This document shows, piece after piece, positions 55,701 through 64,000 of a DNA stretch of 64,000 bases. The first letter of the stretch is position 1. The number at the start of each line of letters is the position of its first letter. This DNA comes from Nilaparvata lugens (Eukaryota; Arthropoda; Insecta; Hemiptera; Delphacidae), in the NCBI RefSeq assembly GCF_014356525.2, contig NC_052506.1, positions 17,501,361 through 17,565,360 of the forward strand, given 5' to 3'. The notes beneath the pieces were generated by a model. It was not told the DNA's origin. It worked only from the letters and a program-made list of their open reading frames with translations, and ran no database searches. Made by a program: the position numbers and the translations under genes.

Positions 55701-58700
55701 AATTGATAAGTGCACTATATTATTGAAATGTATCCACTAATTATCCATGTATTCCTTTACGGAATAGAATCCACCATTCAATAAATATTTCTTTAATTGG
55801 GCTTTAAATACATTTTTATTTGTTTTAATAGATTTCATTTCATTTGGGAGCTTATTGTAAAAAAATATTCCTTGATAAAATGGATTTTTCTTTGCTATCG
55901 CTAAATTAACATTAGGTAAATGATAGTTATTAGCAGTTCTTGTTCTATGACTGTGGATATTGCTATTAGTGTGTAGAAAATTATTATCAACGGTGCTAAG
56001 GATAGTCTTGTATATGAACAAAGATGGAAATGTGAGAATACTTTTAATTTTAGAATAATCTCGGCAGGACTGATATCTCGTCAGTTTACACATACATCTA
56101 ATGGCTTTTTTTTGTAAAGTAGATATTTTTCTTACATTTCTTTCAGAAGAATTGCCCCAAACTGTTGCTCCATGCTTACATAATGTATGACTATGCTTAC
56201 TATATCTGTATTTGTACAGAAACAGTAAGATAGAGATATAATAAGTATGGCATCAGCTGATGAAACGCGAAATTCGCGTGTTCGTGGTGCAAAAGTCTGT
56301 ACGCACCTTAATATACAGTATAATATATATATAATAATGTATGCTATAGTTTTGATTATCATCATCCAGAATGTTTTTGCAGATAATTATATTCATGTAT
56401 GACCAAAAAATGGTTAGTGATGAATCTCGTTATTCAATATTTTCGTATATTCTCATCTCACACATTTCCAGTTTTGTCGCGATTATAGTTTTTCGAGTAT
56501 TTTTTACGGGATTTGAAACGGATTTTCAAACGGGATTTGATAATTGAAACGTGCTATTTCTTATGAATAACAATTTAAATTAAAATAAAAATTATCTACT
56601 CAACTCCTATTATTCATTGTCTTATTATTCTTATTCATTGTCTTCTCCCACTATCACTAGATTCTGTATTTTTGACAAAAATTTTGGCTTTATTTCTTGA
56701 AGTCGACACATAATATATTTTTATCAATTATCCATGAATAAATTAAAAAAAATATTGCGAGTAAAGTTTTGCCTTTTCCGATTATAATAATTGTATTGGG
56801 TGTTTGTACAAATACATAAATAAATGACTTGAATACAATTTTCTGTTTGTTGGTTACAGTTTTCGCGATGCTTGGAATGCTTTCTCCAGCTTCTCGTGGT
56901 GCCCTAATGACGGCCGCCATTTTCCTTTATGTCTTCATGGGTCTCATTGCAGGCTTCATCTCAGCAAGACTGTACAAAACTCTCAAAGGCAGGGAATGGA
57001 AGAGAGCTGCATTTTTGGTGAGATATTTTCAAGATTCCTCCAACAGTAACTTTTTAGACAAATACTTATTAAACTTGAATGGCATAAACAATTAATGGTT
57101 TTTGGACAAACTGTATTTTAATAAAGTGTATGTTTTCCAAAAACTGTGTTGAGGTACAACAGAATCCTTTTTATAAAGAATCTAAAATTTGGAATAATTG
57201 TAAAACTCAAAAATACCCTTGTGTCAACTTTTAACAAATTGAATAATTGATTGCTCATCACATGAAAAACGGATTTAGTTGTTATTGTTATTAGATTTCA
57301 TGGTGATTAGTTCTGCAACTGGAAATATATCATCAGTGAGAGTTGATCAACATTTGAAGTTTCTTCAAAACATCATGTGTAATTCTCATTTCGTTCACTA
57401 TTGCGCATTTTTAAACCATTGATCTCTACCTACATTACCTATCAAGGAAAAAGAACTGAACTTTTTTCCAAGATGGTAGATTTATTAGAAATTGTAATTA
57501 ACCAACTGCGGAAATAGTATAATAATAATTACAGTTGTTCGAATATCCAGTGAAAGATATATAAATAGAACTAAGGACTTCTGCTACTGTAAATATTGAC
57601 CAAATATGGACAGTTTCACTCAACGAATTTATTCCTGCTATCTACTTCTTCGGTTAATATTTGCAGTAGCAGAAGTCCATAATTCTATTTTTATAGCTTT
57701 CATTGGATATTTGAATTAATAATTATTAGAACTTTTATTTATTTTTCCGGTGCAAAAGTGCTAACGTGTTTACAATTTTTTATTCAAACTTGAAACTGTA
57801 TTACTTCCAATCCATTTTCAACAAGCTCTTCCATTTATTTAACTGATCTATTTATTGCTACTCAATTTCCAATTAAAAATTGTGTGTATTTTCCCTATAG
57901 AATCTTTCAAGTAGAAACTCTCTCTCATTAAACCTTTTTATATTTACAGACAGCCACTTTCTACCCAGCTTTGGTCTTCGGAATCTGCTTCTTTTTGAAC
58001 TTCTTCATATGGGGCAAGAGCTCGAGTGGGGCCGTTCCGTTCTCAACAATGCTGTCGCTGCTCCTGTTGTGGTTTGGAATTTCTCTGCCTCTTGTTTACT
58101 TGGGCTACTATTTCGGATTCAGAAAGCAACCTTTCCCACATCCGGTCAGGACTAATCAAATTCCTCGTCAAGTACCTGATCAAGTTTGGTACATGAATCC
58201 TTCATTGTGGTAAGTGTATAGCCAACAACTACTTGGCTATTCACCAACTTTTAAAACCTTGATTTTCCTTGAAATAAGCACTTGAAAAGAAATCTTACTA
58301 TGTTTCGTCTTTCAATCAATTTGTTCCCTCAAGTTTAAATAATTCAACTTCACAGTTCAATTGAAGAGCCCTGAGTGCTTGGTTATTCGGTATATTGTTG
58401 CAGTATAATTTTATCCAAGAACTGTTATAAACTGTAGGAAGTTAACACTGGAATTTATATCAGAGCGTTCATAATTTTTATTTGAGCTACCTACAAAACT
58501 CATTTGACAGTGTTTTTCAGTAAGTTGCATAAACTTGGAGTAAGAAACTAATTGTTTTTTGTAAAAAAACTAATTACTAAACGTCAGTAATTTATTGTGA
58601 GATACTAAAATACTCTTTAATATGCTGATTGTTCTACTAGAGATGTACAATGTACATCAAGTATCTAATAATATGTGTTTGATGTTTTCAGTGTATTGAT

Positions 58701-60200
58701 GTCCGGAGTGCTCCCGTTTGGAGCTGTCTTCATCGAATTGTTCTTCATCTTCACCGCAATTTGGCAGAATCAGTTCTATTACATGTTCGGCTTCCTCTTC
58801 TTAGTGTTCATTATTTTGGTCATATCTGTTTCTCAAATATCAATAGTAATGGTCTACTTCCAACTTTGTGGGGAGGTAAGTTACTTTTTCAATTATTATT
58901 TTTTCAATAATAGTAAATGATTCTCCTTCTTTAGTTTCAATGATTCGATTGGTAGGCAGCTTTCCATCGTTTTCTGTCCAGAGCTGTACTTTTCAGTTGG
59001 ATGTAGCTCTCGATCCCCAGATCGTTGGTAACTTGCTTCAGATATTCTAGCCGGGGTCTTCAACGAGCTCTTTGTCCAATTATTATACCTTTCAGTATTC
59101 ATAACGCGAATTCGTTGTGTCTAATTACATGGCGAAGCCAAGAATGCCGTCTGTCCTTCAGAATACGAAAAATAGATCGCTACCCCTCAACCCTTTGAAA
59201 TGATTCCTCATTAGTTATTCTATCAGTCCATTTCAACTTGAGCATCCGAAAGCTTTAATAAGCTTTCACCGTATTTTGAGAAAAACTCCCAAAAATATTT
59301 ATAAGTTAGACACCTGGTAACATCCAATCAATTTTTAAGCGCAATGTTTATTTTTTTTTTTTTTGCTGAGGGTCAAGCTCACATAAGCTCTAGGCTTGCA
59401 CGTAAGTAATAGAGAGAATGATTCTGAGAGATGGTGCTTTAGCTTTAATTCTTTGATTTAGTATTTTAATAGGACTGCTTGATTGTTTAGTTATAGAAAA
59501 TAACTCGTACTCTTAAAATATTTCCTATAATTTTAAATGAATATTTCAATGGTACTAGAACTAGTTATTTTCCATATTTAAACAAAAAATATATATAGCA
59601 GAGTCGGTTGAAGGCGCATCGAGATCATTTGCTCAGTAATCGAACTGGTGAACATAATATATAGCATACACGGTCATTTTTCTCAACGCTTGATAGTTGC
59701 ATTTCACAAATATGTAATTCAGATTAACTCCTTCATTTTTTCCCATACTTGCTAATATCGAACTTTTCCAAGTTATACAAAAATCATTTATGAGCTGCAT
59801 TCAGTGAGATTTAAATACTGGGTTAATTAAAAATTATGAGAACTAGAAAACCATCCATATTCTTTGTTGCAAGCTACAATATATACCTTATACTTGAACA
59901 GAATTAATATTATCTTATTACATTATGTATCAGTTTAATGATTGTATTTTTTATTTACAGGATTATCATTGGTGGTGGCGTTCCTTACTTGTGTCTGGAG
60001 GCTCAGCTCTCTATGTGCTGGGCTATTCTGTTTTCTACTTTATGACGAAACTTGAAATCACCGAGTTCATCCCCACCCTTCTCTACTTTGGCTACACTGC
60101 TATCATGGTCTTCACATTTTGGATACTAACGGGCACAATTGGATTTTTCGCAGCATATGCCTTTTTGACCAAAATTTATGCTGCAGTTAAAATAGATTGA
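49748..60200 (+). CDS. TM9SF4: Transmembrane 9 superfamily member 4-like, 9 coding exons
   Basis: This is a Golgi/endosomal nonaspanin, a family linked to sorting of membrane proteins, phagocytosis and adhesion. Exons: 49748-49982, 50750-50918, 51723-51863, 52751-53040, 54003-54206, 56860-57017, 57950-58209, 58692-58875 and 59961-60200. All phases match and the sum is 1881 nt, giving 626 residues, near the usual 640. The sequence shows a signal peptide ([14 protein letters not shown]), then a luminal domain with [38 protein letters not shown] and [28 protein letters not shown] begins the membrane part. The nine helices include [33 protein letters not shown] and [15 protein letters not shown]. 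The C-terminus IYAAVKID carries the family's Golgi-retention-type KxD ending. The start is uncertain: ATG 49748 lies in a TTTATGTTGCAG that also looks like an acceptor, so an upstream first exon is possible. Confidence 0.95.
51088..51230. mobile_element. MITE in TM9SF4 intron 2
   Basis: AGGGCCGTTTGCACAGTCAA and GTCACTGTGCAAACGTCCCT are TIRs, extended by AGCTTAAACT / AGTTTAAACT. It is about 140 bp and non-coding. Confidence 0.85.
52160..52545 (+). mobile_element. Helitron 3' region with tandemly duplicated terminus
   Basis: The block from ATCCCAGGGGTTAATAATGC at 52311 is repeated at 52435 (period 124 bp). Both copies contain TTTGCGAAGCACGAGTACAT, followed by ACTAGT and then T, a Helitron-type CTAGT|T end at about 52381 and 52505. 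The sequence from 52160 would be the body of the element. No protein is encoded. Confidence 0.55.
53152..53210 (+). repeat. Helitron-related GCAAAGCACGGGCT fragment
   Basis: CCCCGATGCAAAGCACGGGC, then TACCAGCAAGT, resembles the 3' ends at 9195-9215 and 52360-52380 but lacks a clear CTRRT terminus. Confidence 0.3.
54255..55135. mobile_element. TIR element in TM9SF4 intron 5, about 0.88 kb
   Basis: ACAGGGTTGGGCAATGAAGT at 54258 is mirrored by ACTTCATTGTCCAACCCTGT at 55115-55134. The similarity continues inward for about 80 bp (AGGAGGATT / AATCCTCC-like words). The interior lacks a transposase. It begins about 50 bp after the donor of exon 5. Confidence 0.7.
55545..56185 (-). pseudogene. LINE ORF2 C-terminal fragment in TM9SF4 intron 5
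   Basis: The minus-strand translation gives [20 protein letters not shown] and [14 protein letters not shown], then [35 protein letters not shown] and a C-terminal [13 protein letters not shown] before a stop at 55737. This is the usual tail of non-LTR ORF2. It is 5'-truncated, and the 3' UTR extends to about 55545. Confidence 0.8.
57521..57730. mobile_element. Foldback/MITE in TM9SF4 intron 6
   Basis: GTTCGAATATCCAGTGAAAG and GACTTCTGCTACTGTAAATA on the left are mirrored on the right by TATTTGCAGTAGCAGAAGTC and CTTTCATTGGATATTTGAAT. The arms are about 75 bp. Confidence 0.75.
58925..59345. other. TM9SF4 intron 8, unassigned repeat-like stretch
   Basis: The segment 58940-59180 is richer in GC than its surroundings and, on the minus strand, reads as short frames with no clear family. 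It may be an old LINE or RT-related remnant, but no motif supports that. Confidence 0.3.
59355..59415 (+). repeat. SINE-like family E fragment
   Basis: GCTGAGGGTCAAGCTCACAT, then AAGCTCTAGGCTTGCACGTA, follows a T-run. It matches 39455-39510 and 40648-40700. Confidence 0.55.
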
Positions 60201-60567
60201 GTCTATTGTAAGTGAACTTGCATAGTGATGACTATGTCGTTTTTCTCTGGAACATTTAAGTATTCACATTATTCTAGGATTAAAATAATGTGGTGCAACA
60301 TTATAGTGTAAATAATCACTTTCACGATTAATTTTTTGAAATGTTATACAAAGAGTAAATGTAAGTAGATTGAAGTGTACTATAATATTAACGTGACTAA
60401 TGTATTTTGTAACACTTATTGCTTGCTTTAATTGCACTTCAAATCATGGAAATTTGTTTCCATTCACTTCTTAAATTCTGTTAGTAGTTTTGATAATATG
60501 TTTGATGATCATGGCCGCCCCGAAATCTACAATCTACATTGAAATGAATCTTACAAGCAATTAGATC

Positions 60568-60573
60568 AATAAA
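60568..60573 (+). terminator. TM9SF4 polyadenylation signal candidate
   Basis: AATAAA lies about 368 bp after the stop codon. A second AATAAA follows near 60643, so alternative 3' ends are possible. Confidence 0.45.
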
Positions 60574-60744
60574 TTTCAGACTGATTTGCATTTCCTATTA
60601 TTATGGATGTAATATTATTTGAATTTTTAATACAATAATTTGTAATAAATTTTATGTTTTCCATTTTAGTAAACCCCAAATTACATTTATCAAATTATCG
60701 ATAAAGAATTGAATGATAATTGAATTCCATGGAATTTCGTCTGT

Positions 60745-60790
60745 GGCGGAGATGATGCCCACATACGTTTTAGACTTGTCCTTAGATGAT
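60745..60790 (+). repeat. SINE-like family E, diverged fragment
   Basis: GGCGGAGATGATGCCCACAT, then ACGTTTTAGACTTGTCC, fits the family E sentence with several changes. Confidence 0.4.
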
Positions 60791-60794
60791 GAGT

Positions 60795-61888
60795 TGGTGT
60801 CTTTTCCTGTTTGTTGAAACTTGTTTTCAGTAAATTTTTAATTATCTAATTTCAATCACATAAAGAATCAATATTCTCTTCACAATGCAATTATCGTAAA
60901 TAAAACCTATTGGTCTTAATATTATCCCATAACTACTTTCAAATGTTTCAATCTATCTCCCTTTGTGATAATTTAGAGATCACTTGGAACTTGGCATCAC
61001 AGAGGAGAAAGTAATGGTTTCAGAAATTATCATTTATTTACGAGATCAATTTTTGTCATAGAAAATCGATATATTTATTGAAAACAATTTTTGTCATAGA
61101 AATCGATATATTTATTGAAAAATATCATAAAACGTATGAAAATCCATAATATAAATCCAAATAAGTGAATTATTTAATATTTCAAAGTCAACTCCACTTC
61201 AATAAATTATGTTGAAGAGAATCAGTCAATATTTTTTTTACTTATCGTACCAGGAATAAGGTGCGAATTTTTCAAGCCAATAGTAATTTGTTTAGGCTAT
61301 TAGTTTATTTCAAAAACAAAAATCTCATTCAAGTATCTCAATGCAATATTTTAATAATCGTAATGAAATCCAATTTCTTTCCAAGTGCAATTGGCTGGGA
61401 GATTGCCATAAAGTAATTTTAATTCCTTCAGTAGGAAGTAAATAATTCCTATGTAATGATGGCAAGATAATTTTTCATATTGTCATCTTATTTTTCTTTG
61501 GTTACATTTGTAACACTATAAATTGTGATCTAGAATTTAGAATAGTTGTATGCTAATTTCTAACTTCAAAAAAATATTTATTATAGGCTAAAAAATCATA
61601 AAATTATAATTCTATCATAAGAGATCCATGGTTTTATTTTAATTTTTTATTGCAGCTCAAAATTTTGAATTTACTTAAGAAGTTTCGTTTTCAATATGTA
61701 AATATCAACTACTAGTATTGTCATCTATTGTATATATGTAATTTTATGGTATCTATTTAATCTCATTATTGAAGTTTAGTCTTCTGTTTTGTATTATAAA
61801 AATGTTGAGGAGTGAATAAATTTGTATTTAGAATGTGTTTACTTGATGATAATACCTTATTCACATTCAATTATAATATGTAACAGTG
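60795..61888. other. AT-rich stretch, TM9SF4 3' flank
   Basis: A short direct repeat is present at 61050-61120 (TTTTTGTCATAGAAAATCGA, twice with small changes). No gene was recognised. Confidence 0.4.
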
Positions 61889-63092
61889 CAATTCCTTAGC
61901 GGCATATCGAGATGCGCGGCTATAGCATGGTTAGCCCCTACGGCTAGAGCACAAACCTATAAATTCATTAGATTAGATTATTCATTGAATATGAATGGTA
62001 AAAGCATCGTAGTAGCCAACACTTCTAATTAATCTGCCGCCATAGCGTTCATACAACATACAAATCAAAATACTCCAGCCACTATATACATTGGTGCTTG
62101 CAATATAATTAGATTGTAGTTATTATTTTTTAATATATTATTTGGATCAGAACCAATGAGAGAAGCTCAGAACCAATTTTTTCATGCAAAAATGGTGGAC
62201 CAAAAACCTCGTATTTTCGGTTCATTTATTTTCGCCAAATCCAGTGATCGAACAGGAAATTTGCTCTGGCCGTTTTTGATAGATTATAAAATTCTAAATA
62301 AAATGAGATCATTCGAAACTGTCTATCTCCAATAAGTACTGAGTTATGATTTTTCAAATAGGAGTAAGATTTAAAAAAAAATTAGCTTTGATTAATTTTA
62401 GTTTTTGATCAATATCTTCCGATTGTTACTATTTAGATGTATAATTCAAAATCCCTCTGGGCGTAATTTTGTGCTCTACAATCCAAGGTCTATAGAAACC
62501 TTTATCTATAGACCTTGCTTCAATCTGAGACCAGGTAGAGCGCTCTATATCATATAGAGAAATCTATATCATATAGATTTCCAGGTACACCTGATAACAA
62601 TGCGCCTTGTATTGTGAAAAACACCTCATTTTTAGCTTCAACAATCATCACCAACTAAACTGTCCTCACATTGATATTTCGCACGATGATATAAGTTCAT
62701 GAGACTATGCTCAATGAGAATCAACCGTTAGAAGCACTTCATTTTAATATTTCCTAGTGGAGAGAAGCGCATATGACATCTCAAGTATAAAATTTTCAAA
62801 CACTTATAACTTTTGACACAATGCTCGGATCTCATCGCACTACACTTCCTTCTTCTCAGCTCGTCAAGGCGGTTCAAAATCATGCATCATAAGTCAAATC
62901 CGGTCGAAAAATGGAAAATCTATTGTTGGGTGTAGTATCTATAGGTTATATCATAGAGAAACAATAGCGTAATGCTATTGTTTCTCTATGGTTATGTGCT
63001 CTAACAGTGATGGCTCTAACCACGCGTCTCGACTCTCGAGACGCCTGCTTATAGCCGCGCGTCTCTAGATGCCTCGAAGGAATAGCACCTCA
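61889..63092. mobile_element. TIR element, about 1.2 kb
   Basis: The left end GCAATTCCTTAGCGGCATAT, then GATGCGCGGCTATAGC, is mirrored on the right by GCTTATAGCCGCGCGTCTCT and GATGCCTCGAAGGAATAGC. The arms are about 60-80 bp, with TGGTTAG and GCTAGAGCAC matched further in. The right arm contains an extra CTCGACTCTCGAG palindrome. The interior has no protein but carries several short hairpins (62484-62515, 62545-62580, 62952-62990). Confidence 0.65.
62952..62990. repeat. Perfect 17-bp-arm palindrome
   Basis: CATAGAGAAACAATAGC and its exact complement flank a 5-base spacer (GTAAT). Neighbouring hairpins have related CTATAG cores (62484-62515). Confidence 0.85.
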
Positions 63093-63277
63093 AACAATAT
63101 CTTATCGATCACACATTCGATTCATTCAACTATGAGCTGCTTTATAGAAATATACAGAAGTTCCATATAGTACAGGAACAGATTACGAGTATCTCACTAC
63201 TTTCAACACAGTCATCTAGTTGGATTCCATCTAGATAGCCTCAACTAAATTACTTGACCAAGGTAATTTACCCTCAA

Positions 63278-63498
63278 GCAGGCCAGTCACTATCCGCTTT
63301 CTTGTCCAACAATGTTGGACCAGTAGTAAGACCACTAGTCGGATCTTACACTACTCACGCTCCGACTGGTTGTCCAAGAGCTGGTCCAACATCCCCACTC
63401 ACGTTCCAACTCGACTCTGACTAGGTGGCTGACATTGGGAAGTTGGATGAGTCGGGTCAAATTGGACAAGAAATCAGATAGTGAATGGCCGCTTTAGG
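63278..63498. mobile_element. MITE, about 220 bp
   Basis: CAGGCCAGTCACTATCCGCT and TCTTGTCCAA on the left face TTGGACAAGA and CAGATAGTGAATGGCCGC on the right. The interior repeats TGGTCCAAC and GTTGGACCA words on both strands. Confidence 0.8.
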
Positions 63499-63662
63499 AT
63501 GTCTCGGCCTCAATAGATTGGCAACGTTACAGAACTAGGTTCAGTAACCTGTTCAGACCGAGAGGCAGGAAAGTAGTTGAAAGTGATTGAACTTTAAAAA
63601 TAGATCGGGGTCTATACTTTTATAAGGTTTACCTTGCCTTACTTTTTGTCTCACTTTTATAA

Positions 63663-63773
63663 GGGTGCGGCCACACAGAGCCATCTGCGATTCTGTAGGT
63701 TTTTATCTCCGAGATATGCGATCTAGATTTAGAAACCATCTCCCTATAGATCGCTCTCTGTTAGGCCGCACCC
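63663..63773. mobile_element. Very short MITE, about 110 bp
   Basis: GGGTGCGGCCACACAGAGC and GCTCTCTGTTAGGCCGCACCC are TIRs. Inside, CGATCTAGATTTAGAAACCA is itself part of a foldback. GC-rich termini such as GTGCGGCCACAC are common in hAT-derived MITEs. Confidence 0.75.
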
Positions 63774-64000
63774 TAGACTCCTGCAGGTTGCCATTTCACT
63801 TCCTTTGTTTCATGGTAACAATAAAATATTGTAACATCGATAATGTTGAACCAATCGAGTTTTCTTCTCAAAAAAAATTAATGACAAGTTACAGTCAAAG
63901 TTTTAATAAAATTTGGTACGAACATAATTTGATTTATACAATCTTTATTATTGTTAATTTTCCAATGATTTAAATTCAGAATTGTTAACGCTGCTCGCAA

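Noticed and set aside
1..64000. CRISPR arrays, bacterial operons, integrated viral genes
   Set aside because: Repeats here are transposon or microsatellite repeats, not regularly spaced short repeats with unique spacers. No viral structural or polymerase domains were recognised beyond LINE reverse transcriptases.

Overview
The window looks like nuclear DNA from an insect. It is AT-rich, its genes are split by GT-AG introns, and it is crowded with non-LTR retrotransposons, Helitrons, tRNA-derived SINEs and many small inverted-repeat elements. The repeat mix resembles hemipteran (planthopper-like) genomes, but that placement is an inference. There are no prokaryotic operons, CRISPR arrays or rRNA genes.

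Two conserved host genes can be rebuilt exon by exon, both on the + strand. The first (25284-41257) encodes an ER-lumen protein O-glucosyltransferase of the POGLUT2/3 (KDELC) family. It has a signal peptide, a filamin-like domain, a CAP10/GT90 catalytic region and a C-terminal KDEL. Its third coding exon is present three times in tandem as near-identical copies. The second (49748-60200) encodes a nine-transmembrane superfamily protein, TM9SF4 type, in nine coding exons that sum to 626 codons plus stop. Two weaker gene candidates lie on the left: a cysteine-rich reading frame at 1888-2193, and a minus-strand multi-exon RING-like gene or pseudogene at 16172-18407.

Layout. 1-25 kb: mostly repeats, including MITEs, foldback elements, Helitron ends, LINE 3' fragments, microsatellites, tandem duplications and the two weak gene candidates. 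At 21.7-24.9 kb there is a nested stack: a Helitron remnant (3' hairpin end plus helicase fragment, minus strand), with a LINE RT fragment and a 1.3-kb foldback element that carries TGACCCAA arrays. 25-41 kb: the POGLUT gene, whose introns hold a degraded LINE, several MITEs, SINEs and the exon triplication. 42.7-46.2 kb: a nearly full-length but frameshifted ORF1/ORF2 LINE. 46.4-47.75 kb: an unfamiliar TIR element with iterated subterminal motifs and a small ORF. 49.7-60.2 kb: TM9SF4, with MITEs, tandem Helitron ends, a TIR element and a LINE fragment in its introns. 60.2-64 kb: TM9SF4 3' UTR, then more TIR elements and a near-perfect palindrome.

The two host genes act in the secretory pathway, but nothing here suggests shared regulation. 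The points most worth following are the triplicated 221-nt POGLUT exon, the phase mismatch after it that an 11-nt micro-exon would fix, and the 46.4-47.75 kb element.
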